Part shown: piece by piece, positions 30,977 to 41,018 of the stretch
How the letters are laid out: every line of letters starts with the position of its first letter
Numbering within the stretch: the first letter of the stretch is position 1
NCBI GenBank assembly: GCA_963728125.1
Contig: CAVSIZ010000005.1
Location: forward strand, 62,001-126,000
DNA length: 64,000 bases
Source: CAWDCV01 sp963728125
GTDB lineage: Bacteria > Actinomycetota > Actinomycetes > CAWDCV01
Direction: 5' to 3'
Translations under genes and position numbers: made by a program
Notes under the pieces: generated by a model
Databases searched by the model: none
The model's input: the letters and a program-made list of their open reading frames with translations, nothing else
Told to the model about the DNA's origin: nothing

Positions 30977-32274
30977 GCGGCTCGCTGCGGGTGGCCCTGC
31001 TCGGCTGCGGATCCGTCGGATCCGAGGTCGCGCGACTCGTGGCGACGCAGCGCGAGGACCTCGCGGCACGCGTCGGCGCTCCCGTCGAGCTCGCCGGCAT
31101 CGCGGTCCGCCGTCCCGGACGCTCTCGGCCTGGACTGCCGATCGATCCCGCGCTGTTCACTAGCGACGCGCTCGGCCTCGTCGTCAGGGACGACGTCGAC
31201 ATCGTCATCGAGGTCATCGGCGGCATCGAACCAGCCCGCACGTTGATGCTCGCCGCGATGGAGCACGGTAAGTCGGTCGTGACGGCGAACAAGGCGCTAC
31301 TCGCCGAAGACGGCTCGACGCTCTACGCCGCCGCCGACAAGTACGAGGTCGACCTCTACTACGAGGCCGCTGTCGCCGGTGCGATCCCGCTGCTCCGTCC
31401 GCTGCGCGAGTCGCTCGTCGGTGACCGGGTCCGGCGCGTGCTCGGCATCGTCAATGGGACGACCAACTACATCCTCACCCGCATGGACGAGACGGGCGCG
31501 GGGTTCGCGGAGGCACTCGACGAAGCCACCGCGCTGGGCTACGCCGAGGCGGACCCGACGGCCGACGTCGAGGGCTTCGACGCCGCCGCCAAGGCCGCCA
31601 TCCTCGCCGGGCTGGCGTTCCATACCCGCGTCACTGCGGCCGACGTCCACCGCGAGGGCGTCACCGAGGTCACCGCCGGCGACGTGGCCAGCGCCCAGGC
31701 CATGGGCGCCGTGGTCAAGCTGCTCGCCATCGCCGAACTCTCCGCCGACGGGCAGCGCCTCGGCGTGCGCGTCCACCCGGCGATGATTCCTCGCGGCCAC
31801 CCGCTCGCGAGCGTGCGAGAGGCGTACAACGCGGTCTTCGTCGAGGCGGAGTCTGCGGGGCAGCTCATGTTCTACGGACCGGGAGCAGGTGGGGCGCCCA
31901 GCGCGAGCGCGGTCATGGGCGACCTCGTGGCCGTGGCCCGGCACCAGCTGTCCGGGGCGCGCGGGCCAGGGGAGTCGTCGTACGCCCAGTTGTCGGTTCG
32001 GCCCATGGGCGAGACCGTGACGCGCTACCACATCAGCCTCGGCGTGGATGACAAGCCGGGTGTCCTCGCTCAGGTGGCCACCGTCTTCGCCAACCACGAG
32101 GTGTCGATCCAGACCGTGCGCCAGGAGGGCCGCGAGGGCGACGCCGCACTGGTGATCATGACGCACGAAGCGCGCGATGCCGCGCTTGCGGCCACCGTCG
32201 CCGACCTGCGCGAGCTCGGCATCGTTCGCGACGTCGTGAGCGTGATGCGGGTGGAGGGGGAGACGGGCGGATGA
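30973..32274 (+). CDS. thrA: homoserine dehydrogenase with ACT domain
   Basis: This 433-residue enzyme reduces aspartate semialdehyde to homoserine. The NAD(P)-binding motif ALLGCGSVGSEVARL is at about 8-22; the catalytic region includes VVTANKALLAEDGS, YYEAAVAGAIPLLRPLRESL and GIVNGTTNYILTRM. A C-terminal ACT domain (about 350-430, HISLGVDDKPGVLAQVATVF) probably gives feedback control by threonine. It is the monofunctional actinobacterial type, without an aspartokinase domain; the symbol hom is also used. The ATG overlaps the lysA stop and the stop overlaps the thrC start, both as ATGA. Confidence 0.97.
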   Translation: MSGSLRVALLGCGSVGSEVARLVATQREDLAARVGAPVELAGIAVRRPGRSRPGLPIDPALFTSDALGLVVRDDVDIVIEVIGGIEPARTLMLAAMEHGKSVVTANKALLAEDGSTLYAAADKYEVDLYYEAAVAGAIPLLRPLRESLVGDRVRRVLGIVNGTTNYILTRMDETGAGFAEALDEATALGYAEADPTADVEGFDAAAKAAILAGLAFHTRVTAADVHREGVTEVTAGDVASAQAMGAVVKLLAIAELSADGQRLGVRVHPAMIPRGHPLASVREAYNAVFVEAESAGQLMFYGPGAGGAPSASAVMGDLVAVARHQLSGARGPGESSYAQLSVRPMGETVTRYHISLGVDDKPGVLAQVATVFANHEVSIQTVRQEGREGDAALVIMTHEARDAALAATVADLRELGIVRDVVSVMRVEGETGG

Positions 32275-33350
32275 GCATGCTCCGCACCCACCAGTGGCGG
32301 GGGGTCATCGAGGAGTACCGCGAGCGCCTTCCCGTCGACGAGGCCACCCCGGTCATCACGCTGCGCGAGGGCGGTACGGCGCTGATTCCCGCCGAGTACC
32401 TGTCCGGCCGTACCCGGTGCGAGGTCTATCTCAAGGTGGAGGGCAACAATCCGACCGGCTCCTTCAAGGACCGCGGGATGACGGTCGCGATCAGCCGGGC
32501 CGTGTCCGACGGCGTCAAGGCGGTTATCTGCGCCTCCACCGGCAACACGAGCGCGAGTGCGGCCGCATACGCCGTTCGGGCCGGCCTGACCTGCGCCGTG
32601 CTCGTCCCGTCTGGACGGATTGCGATCGGCAAGCTCAGCCAAGCGCTCGCGCACGGGGCGCAGCTGCTCCAGGTCGACGGCGGCTTCGACGACTGCCTGC
32701 GAGTGACCCGCGACCTCGCGGAGCACTACCCGGTGGCGCTGGTCAACAGCGTCAACCCGTTGCGGATCGAGGGCCAGAAGACGGCAGCGTTCGAGGTCGT
32801 GGACGCCCTCCGCGACGCCCCGGAGATCCACTGCCTCCCCGTCGGGAACGCCGGAAACATCACTGCGTACTGGAGGGGATACGGGGAGTACGCCGGCGAC
32901 GGCCCGGCCAGCCAGCGACCGCGGATGTGGGGATTTCAGGCGTCCGGGTCGGCGCCGATCGTGCGCGGGGAGCCGGTCGCGTCGCCGGTGACGATCGCGA
33001 CAGCGATCCGGATCGGGAACCCGGCCTCCTGGCAGCACGCGCTGCAGGCGCGGGACGAGTCGGGTGGCGTGATCGAGGCCGTGACCGACCGCGAGATCTT
33101 GGCCGCGTACCGGCTGCTCGCGAGTCGCGAGGGCGTCTTCGTCGAGCCGTCGTCGGCGGCCGGGGTCGCCGGGCTGCTCAAGCGCCACGACTCGGGCCTG
33201 CTCGAACCCGGCCAGCGCGTGGTCTGCACCGTGACCGGGCACGGGCTCAAGGACCCCGACTGGGCGATCTCGGGCGCGCCGAAGTCGGTGCCCATCCCGG
33301 CCGACGCGGACGTCGCAGCGAGGGCGCTTGGCCTTGACGTTGCTTCCTGA
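32271..33350 (+). CDS. thrC: threonine synthase
   Basis: This 359-residue PLP enzyme converts O-phosphohomoserine to threonine. The PLP lysine is in NPTGSFKDRGMTVA (Lys66), the phosphate-binding loop in VGNAGNITAYWRGY, and the N-terminal phrase TPVITLREGGTALIPA is typical of the short bacterial class. The ATG overlaps the thrA stop. thrB follows at once, so the whole threonine branch downstream of aspartate semialdehyde is encoded as one coupled operon. Confidence 0.97.
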   Translation: MSMLRTHQWRGVIEEYRERLPVDEATPVITLREGGTALIPAEYLSGRTRCEVYLKVEGNNPTGSFKDRGMTVAISRAVSDGVKAVICASTGNTSASAAAYAVRAGLTCAVLVPSGRIAIGKLSQALAHGAQLLQVDGGFDDCLRVTRDLAEHYPVALVNSVNPLRIEGQKTAAFEVVDALRDAPEIHCLPVGNAGNITAYWRGYGEYAGDGPASQRPRMWGFQASGSAPIVRGEPVASPVTIATAIRIGNPASWQHALQARDESGGVIEAVTDREILAAYRLLASREGVFVEPSSAAGVAGLLKRHDSGLLEPGQRVVCTVTGHGLKDPDWAISGAPKSVPIPADADVAARALGLDVAS

Positions 33351-33363
33351 ACGTGAGTCGGCC

Positions 33364-34245
33364 GTGCGCGTGCGCGTGCCGGCCACCAGCGCGAACCTTG
33401 GCCCGGGGTTCGACGCGCTTGGGCTGGCGCTGCGCTGGTACGACGACGTGGTCCTCGAAGCGCACGACGACGCCGTCGTGGTCGACGTCACGGGGGAAGG
33501 GGCGGACGCCGTCGACCGCGGCGCGGCCAACCTCGTCGTGCGGGCCGCGGTTGCCGCGTTCGATGCGATGGGCGTACGACCGGCTGGCCTGGCGCTGACG
33601 TGCACGAATCGGATCCCGCATGCGCGTGGACTGGGATCATCGGCCGCCGCGATCGTGGCGGGAGCAAGCGCGGCGCGTGCCCTGGTCGCGGGCGGGTCGG
33701 AGCTCCTCGATGACGCGGCGCTCCTGCAGCTGTGCAGCGACCTCGAGGGGCACCCCGACAACGTGGCGGCCTGCCTGCTCGGTGGGCTGACGATCGCGTA
33801 CATGGTCGACGGTGTACCTCGGGCGGTACGCCTGTCGGTACGGCCGGAGATCGCGCCGGTCCTCTTGATCCCGCCGACAACCGCCTCGACGACGCAGGCG
33901 CGGGGAATGCTCCCCGACCTCGTACCGCACGCGGTCGCGGCAGCCAATGCCGGCCGGGCAGCGCTGCTGGTCGCGGCGTTGACTGTCGATCCTGGGCTGT
34001 TGCTCGCGGCGACCGAAGATCGGCTGCACCAGGCCTACCGGGCGCCGGCGATGCCGGAGACCGCCGATCTGGTGACGGCCCTGCGAGCGGACGGCATCCC
34101 GGCGGCGGTGTCGGGAGCGGGCCCAACCGTGCTGGCCTTGCCGCTCTCGGGTGACGCGGCGCAGCTCTCGTCGCGCGCGCCGTCCGGCTGGTCGGCGCAC
34201 GTGGTCGACGTCGACACCGACGGTGCCCAGGTCAGCATCCCGTAG
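33364..34245 (+). CDS. thrB: homoserine kinase
   Basis: This GHMP-family kinase phosphorylates homoserine for ThrC. It has PATSANLGPGFDALGLAL at the N-terminus, the ATP-binding glycine/serine motif IPHARGLGSSAAAIVAGASA and the C-terminal AVSGAGPTVLALPLSG. The start is not certain. The GTG at 33364 (VRVRVPATSANLGPG) gives 293 residues and lies 13 bases after the thrC stop. Upstream TTG codons at 33334 or 33340, inside thrC, would add about eight to ten residues, as in some related proteins, and have a GAGGG nearby. Last gene of the thr operon; the rho leader follows. Confidence 0.93.
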   Translation: MRVRVPATSANLGPGFDALGLALRWYDDVVLEAHDDAVVVDVTGEGADAVDRGAANLVVRAAVAAFDAMGVRPAGLALTCTNRIPHARGLGSSAAAIVAGASAARALVAGGSELLDDAALLQLCSDLEGHPDNVAACLLGGLTIAYMVDGVPRAVRLSVRPEIAPVLLIPPTTASTTQARGMLPDLVPHAVAAANAGRAALLVAALTVDPGLLLAATEDRLHQAYRAPAMPETADLVTALRADGIPAAVSGAGPTVLALPLSGDAAQLSSRAPSGWSAHVVDVDTDGAQVSIP

Positions 34246-34633
34246 ACGTGATCATTTCGAGCTGGGTTGGCGACACGCGCGGAAGTCGTTGGCAGCGGCG
34301 GAATGCATTGTCGACGGCAGGTGTTACCCTGCAAGCGCACCAGATGCCCGACGGGCCGGGCGCTCAGTCGCTCCGACTTCTCGATCCCGCCCTACCGCCA
34401 GCTTTCCCCGCGGGGTCGTACCTCGATCGCGTCCATGGTGGCTCCCTTCCGCCGCCATCCGCGATCAAGATCGGGGTCGTTACCGAGCTTGTGCTCGTTC
34501 CTACGGCGTCATGGGTGTTGCCATCCCCCTGCTTCCCGTCGCGACGACGGGAGATCCCGGGCCAGGACCCGGGACAGCACGACCGAGGCGATCGGCCTGA
34601 GCGGCCGACGCCAGCTCCCTGGGAAGGACCTAC
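34246..34633 (+). promoter_or_regulatory. rho leader region: promoter, hairpin, no gene seen
   Basis: This 388-base gap between thrB and rho holds no convincing gene. TGTTACCCT at 34322-34330 is an extended -10 box (TACCCT at 34325), so transcription would start near 34337 and leave a leader of almost 300 bases. A perfect seven-base stem, TCCCGGG at 34555-34561 and CCCGGGA at 34568-34574, lies 60 bases before the start codon. Then comes GGGAAGGA as Shine-Dalgarno five bases before the GTG at 34634. A long untranslated leader fits autoregulation of rho, as known in other bacteria; the mechanism here is inferred. Confidence 0.5.
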
Positions 34634-36604
<1,971 letters not shown>

Positions 36605-36674
36605 TCCGGAGAGATCTGTAAGGAATGCCTCTAGATCCCGCAGCGTTGAACGAGCGACCGCACCGAGGAGAGAT

Positions 36675-36896
36675 ATGAAGGCCGCTATCCACCCCGAGTA
36701 CGTCGACACCACGGTGACCTGTACCTGTGGAGCGACGTTCACCACTCGGAGCACCGCCAAGAACGGCGTCATCCACGCCGACGTGTGCTCTCAGTGCCAC
36801 CCGTTCTACACGGGCAAGCAGAAGATCCTCGACACCGGCGGCCGGGTGGCCCGGTTCGAGGCCCGCTTCGGCAAGAAGCAGGACGCAAAGAAGTAG
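36675..36896 (+). CDS. rpmE: 50S ribosomal protein L31, zinc-binding form
   Basis: This 73-residue protein is ribosomal L31. Cysteines at 16 and 18 (TCTCGATF) and at 38 and 41 (DVCSQCHPFYTG) form the zinc site of the Zn-plus class, so a zinc-free paralogue may exist elsewhere in the genome. The C-terminal FEARFGKK is usual. The ATG at 36675 has GAGGAG four bases upstream. A strong hairpin terminator follows eight bases after the stop and separates it from prfA. Confidence 0.97.
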   Translation: MKAAIHPEYVDTTVTCTCGATFTTRSTAKNGVIHADVCSQCHPFYTGKQKILDTGGRVARFEARFGKKQDAKK

Positions 36897-36903
36897 CGCG
36901 AAA

Positions 36904-36947
36904 GCGGCGCCGGCCCGATACCCCAGCGGTACGGGACCGGCGCCGCC
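36904..36947 (+). terminator. hairpin after rpmE
   Basis: GCGGCGCCGG at 36904-36913 pairs with CCGGCGCCGC at 36937-36946. A further CCCG/CGGG pairing with a one-base bulge lengthens the stem to about 14 bp around a 14-base loop. It is placed directly after the rpmE stop. The lack of T-run suggests attenuation, or termination with help from other factors, before prfA. Confidence 0.7.
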
Positions 36948-36987
36948 GTCATGTGTTGGCAGGCAAGGCCAAAGGCAAGGAGCAACA

Positions 36988-38052
36988 GTGTTCGAGTCGG
37001 TGGGAGAGCTCGTCTCCGAGCACGCCGACCTCGAGCGACGCTTGGCTGACCCCTCGGTGCATGCCGACCAGAACACCGCCAGGCGACTCGGCCGTCGCTA
37101 CGCCGAGCTCACGCCGATCGTCGAGACGTTCCAGGCGTACCAGCATGCTGGCGACGACGTCACGGCGGCGCAGGAGCTTGCCGGCGAGGACGAGTCGTTC
37201 CGCGCCGAGCTGCCCGGGCTCGAGGCCGTCCGCGACGAGCTGGCGGAACGGCTCCAGCAGCTGCTGCTGCCCACTGATCCCAACGACACCAAGGACGTCA
37301 TCCTCGAGATCAAGGCGGGCGAAGGCGGCGAAGAATCGGCGCTGTTCGCCGGTGACCTGCTGCGGATGTATCTGCGCTACGCCGAGCGCCACGGCTGGCG
37401 TACCGAGGTGCTCGACGCCGTCGACTCCGACCTCGGCGGCTACAAGGACGTGACCGTGGCGGTCCGCGCTCGCGGTGACGAAGGTGCGTGGAGCCGGCTC
37501 AAGTTCGAGGGGGGAGTGCACCGCGTTCAGCGGGTGCCCGTCACGGAGTCGCAGGGGCGCATCCATACCAGTGCTGCAGGCGTACTCGTGTTCCCCGAGG
37601 CGGAGGACGTCGACGTCGAGATCAACCCGAGCGACCTGCGTATCGACGTGTTCCGTTCCTCAGGTCCCGGCGGCCAAAGCGTCAACACGACGGACTCGGC
37701 CGTACGGATCACCCACCTGCCGTCCGGCATCGTGGTGTCCTGCCAGAACGAGAAGAGCCAGCTGCAGAACAAGGAGCAGGCGCTTCGTATCCTGCGGGCC
37801 CGGCTGCTCGCGGTGGCGCAGGAGGAGGCCGACCGCGAAGCCGCCGACGCGAGGAAGAGCCAGGTCCGCACCGTCGACCGTTCCGAGCGTGTTCGTACCT
37901 ACAACTTCCCGGAGAATCGGATCTCCGATCACCGCGTCAATTACAAGGCGCACAACCTCGACCAGGTGCTCGACGGCGACCTTGATCCGATGATCACCGC
38001 GCTCAGCGACGCCGACACCTCGCAGCGACTCGCGGCCACTGCCAGCGCATGA
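36988..38052 (+). CDS. prfA: peptide chain release factor 1
   Basis: This 354-residue protein releases nascent chains at UAA and UAG. The anticodon-like tripeptide PVT occurs in VQRVPVTESQGRIHT, which marks RF1 rather than RF2. The catalytic GGQ is at about 228-230 in SSGPGGQSVNTTDSAVRI. The GTG at 36988 has AAGGAG five bases upstream. The stop overlaps the start of prmC, whose product methylates the GGQ glutamine, so enzyme and substrate are made from coupled genes. Confidence 0.97.
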   Translation: MFESVGELVSEHADLERRLADPSVHADQNTARRLGRRYAELTPIVETFQAYQHAGDDVTAAQELAGEDESFRAELPGLEAVRDELAERLQQLLLPTDPNDTKDVILEIKAGEGGEESALFAGDLLRMYLRYAERHGWRTEVLDAVDSDLGGYKDVTVAVRARGDEGAWSRLKFEGGVHRVQRVPVTESQGRIHTSAAGVLVFPEAEDVDVEINPSDLRIDVFRSSGPGGQSVNTTDSAVRITHLPSGIVVSCQNEKSQLQNKEQALRILRARLLAVAQEEADREAADARKSQVRTVDRSERVRTYNFPENRISDHRVNYKAHNLDQVLDGDLDPMITALSDADTSQRLAATASA

Positions 38053-38903
38053 ACGTGCGCGAGACCGTCGACGAGGCCACTCGACGGCTTGCTGCTGCTG
38101 GCGTGCCCTCGGCGCGCCACGACGCGGAGGCGCTCGCCGCACACGTGCTCGGCGTAGACCGCCGAGATCTGTGGCGCCACGACGAAATCGAGCCGCGCGC
38201 TCAGAACAGCTACGACGCCCTGGTCGTACGCCGTGAGCGCCGCGAGCCATTGCAGCACCTCACCGGAGTGGCGTACTTCCGCCACCTGACGCTTGCCGTC
38301 GGCCCGGGCGTCTTCGTGCCGCGCCCGGAGACGGAGCTCGTGGCCGGGGTGGCGATCGACGAAGCCCGCAGGATCGCGAGCACCGGCCGCACGCCCGTCG
38401 TCGTCGACCTCGGCACCGGCTCGGGGGCCATCGCCCGCAGCGTGGCCGACGAAGTCCCCGCTGCGGTGGTCCACGCGGTCGAGCTGGCCGACGACGCGCT
38501 GATCTGGGCCAAGCGCAATCTCGAGGGCTCGCGGGTCCAGCTGCACACAGGCGATCTCGCCGCTGGCGTGCCGGAGCTCGACGGCACGGTCGACGTCGTC
38601 GTGAGCAACCCGCCGTACATTCCCGTTGCTGCGGTGCCGCGCGATCCCGAGGTCCGCGACTACGACCCGGAGCTGTCCTTGTACGCCGGCGATGACGGTC
38701 TCGACGTCATCCGCGTCATCCAGCAGGTCGCTGCCCGGCTGCTGCGCCCCGGCGGTCTCGTCGTGGTCGAGCACGCGGACGAGCAAGGCACGGCTGCGCC
38801 GCATGTCTTCGCCCCGTCGGGACCTTGGATGGAGGTCGTCGACCATGACGACCTTGCCGGTCGACCCCGATTCGTCACCGCCCGCCGGGCGTGTAGCGGC
38901 TAG
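38049..38903 (+). CDS. prmC: release factor glutamine methyltransferase
   Basis: This 284-residue SAM-dependent enzyme methylates the GGQ glutamine of release factors. The helical N-terminal domain (1-75) precedes the Rossmann domain with VVDLGTGSGAIARSVADEVP and the catalytic motif NPPY in VVSNPPYIPVAAVP (Asn at about 186). The ATG overlaps the prfA stop as ATGA. The stop TAG at 38901-38903 lies in a CTAG that could also end a minus-strand relic. Also known as hemK. Confidence 0.96.
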   Translation: MNVRETVDEATRRLAAAGVPSARHDAEALAAHVLGVDRRDLWRHDEIEPRAQNSYDALVVRRERREPLQHLTGVAYFRHLTLAVGPGVFVPRPETELVAGVAIDEARRIASTGRTPVVVDLGTGSGAIARSVADEVPAAVVHAVELADDALIWAKRNLEGSRVQLHTGDLAAGVPELDGTVDVVVSNPPYIPVAAVPRDPEVRDYDPELSLYAGDDGLDVIRVIQQVAARLLRPGGLVVVEHADEQGTAAPHVFAPSGPWMEVVDHDDLAGRPRFVTARRACSG

Positions 38904-39107
38904 CGCCGGACGAGGACGGAGCGGTCGGGACGTTGGGCTACCCACCGCACGGTGACGAGCGCTGCGTCCGTACCCAGGGCCTGGTCCTCGAGCTCGGCGA
39001 TGTGCCCTTCGTGGCTTCCCTGGCGCGGCCTTCCTCCCAGCCGACGGCGTTGTCACGGCACCAATCGAGGCCGCGCTGGCAGGACGGATGCGGCAGGATC
39101 TCGCGAC
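38900..39107 (-). pseudogene. possible degraded gene fragment between prmC and sua5
   Basis: The 204-bp gap between prmC and sua5 contains protein-like sequence on the minus strand: ILPHPSCQRGLDWCRDNAVG, then WEEGRAREATK, and after a one-base frame change near 38999-39001, GHIAELEDQALGTDAALVTV and a C-terminus RPDRSVLVRR ending at a stop that shares CTAG with the prmC stop. The codons have G or C in the third position as in real genes. No start codon is present at the upstream end. I do not recognise a family. It may be a gene relic or chance. Confidence 0.28.
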
Positions 39108-39755
39108 GTGAGCCGCCTGTTCTCGATGCGCGATCCGCACGAGCGACAACGAGGCCTCAGCGCTGCCGCGGACGTCGTACGTCGAGGTGAGCTGGTCGTG
39201 TTGCCCACGGACACCGTCTACGGCATCGGCACCGACGCCTTCGCGACCGGCGCGGTGGCCTCGCTCCTTGCCGCCAAGGGGCGCGGTCGAGACATGCCGG
39301 TTCCCGTCTTGGTGGGCTCGCCGGCCACCATTGAGGGGCTCGCGATGGCCCTGCCGCAGTGGGGACGCGATCTCGTCGAGGCGTTCTGGCCCGGTGCCCT
39401 GACCGTCGTCTGCCGGCAGCAACCGTCCCTGCAGTGGGATCTGGGGGACACCCGCGGCACGGTCGCGATCCGAATGCCACTGCACCCGGTGGCGATCGAG
39501 CTCCTCCGTGACGTCGGGCCGATGGCCGTGAGCAGCGCGAACCGTACCGGCGTACCCCCAGCGACGACCGCAGCCAACGCCCAGGAGCAGCTGGGTGACG
39601 CCGTGCGCGTCTACCTGGACGCTGGCCCGTGCGCCGACGCCATCCCATCGTCGATCGTCGACGTGACGGGGGACCATCCGGTCCTGCTGCGCGAGGGCGC
39701 CGTCTCGCTCACACTCGTTCGTAGCGTCGTGCCCAGTGCGGAGGCCGCCGACTAG
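39108..39755 (+). CDS. L-threonylcarbamoyladenylate synthase
   Basis: This 215-residue Sua5/YciO/YrdC-family protein makes threonylcarbamoyl-AMP from threonine, bicarbonate and ATP for the t6A modification of tRNAs that read ANN codons. Key segments are LPTDTVYGIGTDAFATG, AAKGRGRDMPVPVLVG, RMPLHPVAIELLRDVG and SSANRTGVPPATT. It is the short TsaC-like form of the protein usually called Sua5 in actinobacteria, with no extended C-terminal Sua5 domain. The GTG at 39108 starts at the family N-terminus; the open frame upstream is not protein-like. Its position after prfA-prmC is the standard actinobacterial order. Confidence 0.93.
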   Translation: MSRLFSMRDPHERQRGLSAAADVVRRGELVVLPTDTVYGIGTDAFATGAVASLLAAKGRGRDMPVPVLVGSPATIEGLAMALPQWGRDLVEAFWPGALTVVCRQQPSLQWDLGDTRGTVAIRMPLHPVAIELLRDVGPMAVSSANRTGVPPATTAANAQEQLGDAVRVYLDAGPCADAIPSSIVDVTGDHPVLLREGAVSLTLVRSVVPSAEAAD

Positions 39756-39775
39756 GACGCGGCTCAGGGGGGTCC

Positions 39776-40984
39776 ATGCTCGCGCTCGTCGTCGTCATGG
39801 CACTGCTGCTCTGCTGGGCGCTCATCTCGGGACGGCTTGCCAGTTGGAGCGTGACCGCTCCTTTCGCGCTACTCGTGGCGGGCGTCATCCTCACCGCCGG
39901 GTCCGATCCGATCTTCGTCTTCGACATCCCCTATGAGTCGGCGGAGCGGGTCGTCGAGGTGATCCTCGCGATCCTGCTGTTCACCGATGCGATTGAGGTT
40001 CCTGGCGGGGTGCTGGGGCGCGAGCCGCGGCTGACCCTGCGGTTGCTCCTGATCGCCCTTCCGCTGTCGCTCCTGCTGGCGTGGGGGGCTGGGATCCTCC
40101 TGTTTGGCGACCTAGGTCTCTGGTTGTTGGCGGTCCTAGCCACGATCGTGATGCCTGTGGACTTGGCTCCGGCCGTCTCGTTCGTTCGCGACGACCGCAT
40201 CCCTGGCCGCCTGCGTCAGCTGCTGAACGCTGAGAGTGGGCTCAACGACGGTGTGGTAGCCCCGATCTTCCTGTTCTGTCTGGCGGGCGCGACCGTGGCC
40301 GGATCGGATGTCCTCGGGGAAGCCGCCACCGATGCCCTTCCGTCCCTGGGCCTGGCCGTGGCAGTTGGGGCACTGATTGGCTGGGTGGCGGCCCGCGTGC
40401 TGCAGCGATCGCTCGCTGCCGGGTGGACGCAGCCGGCCACGCTGCGCATCGGCGTCCTCGCGTTGCCGCTGCTGGCGTACGCAGGAGCGGTGGTCCTCGG
40501 CGGTAATGGCTTCGTGGCCGCCTTCATCGCTGGTGTGTTCTTCGAACAGGAGGCGCAACAGTTGCCCGCTGGTGCGCTGCATCTCGTCGAGGATGTCGGA
40601 GCGCTGTTGTCATTGGCGCTCTGGTTCATCTTCGGTGCCGTGGTCAACGACATCGTTGCCGGTGGCTCGATCACCTGGCAGATCGTGGTGTACGTCGCGC
40701 TGGCGCTGACGGTCGTCCGCATGCTGCCGGTGGCGCTGTCGCTCTCAGGGACGGATGTGTCGGTACGGGATCGACTGTTCCTCGGGTGGGCAGGTCCACG
40801 CGGCGTCGCCACGTTGGTCTTCGGTCTGCTCGCGTTCGTCGACCTCGAGGGGCGTGACGCGGACGTCGTGGTAGCGGTCATGGCCGTCACCGTGGTGGCC
40901 AGCATCGTCGCGCACGGTCTGTCGACCGGGCTGATCGCCTCCCGCTACGGCAGGACGAAGTCGTCGTCCGGTGCCAATCTGTAG
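39776..40984 (+). CDS. CPA1-like cation/proton antiporter with an atypical ion-site motif
   Basis: This 402-residue protein has about twelve hydrophobic segments and ends shortly after the last one. The region that reads PTDP in typical CPA1 antiporters is VMPVDLAPAVSFVRDDRIPG here, followed by the conserved ESGLNDGVVAPIFLF. The aspartate is kept but its threonine partner is replaced by valine, so ion specificity may differ. GWAGPRGVATLVFGLLAF in the C-terminal half is the usual CPA1 signature. The ATG at 39776 lies 20 bp after the sua5 stop. lysX begins 34 bp downstream, and the gene interrupts the usual path from sua5 to glyA. Confidence 0.87.
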   Translation: MLALVVVMALLLCWALISGRLASWSVTAPFALLVAGVILTAGSDPIFVFDIPYESAERVVEVILAILLFTDAIEVPGGVLGREPRLTLRLLLIALPLSLLLAWGAGILLFGDLGLWLLAVLATIVMPVDLAPAVSFVRDDRIPGRLRQLLNAESGLNDGVVAPIFLFCLAGATVAGSDVLGEAATDALPSLGLAVAVGALIGWVAARVLQRSLAAGWTQPATLRIGVLALPLLAYAGAVVLGGNGFVAAFIAGVFFEQEAQQLPAGALHLVEDVGALLSLALWFIFGAVVNDIVAGGSITWQIVVYVALALTVVRMLPVALSLSGTDVSVRDRLFLGWAGPRGVATLVFGLLAFVDLEGRDADVVVAVMAVTVVASIVAHGLSTGLIASRYGRTKSSSGANL

Positions 40985-41018
40985 AAAAGTCGCCTGACCT
41001 CTGGGGGAGAGACGAAGG

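Noticed and set aside
32070..33947. A 625-residue minus-strand frame opposite thrC and thrB
   Set aside because: The thr genes on the plus strand have all expected motifs; the opposite frame is compositional.
37941..39677. A 578-residue minus-strand frame opposite prmC and sua5
   Set aside because: It is antisense to two clearly recognisable genes and has the low-complexity composition typical of shadow frames in G+C-rich DNA.
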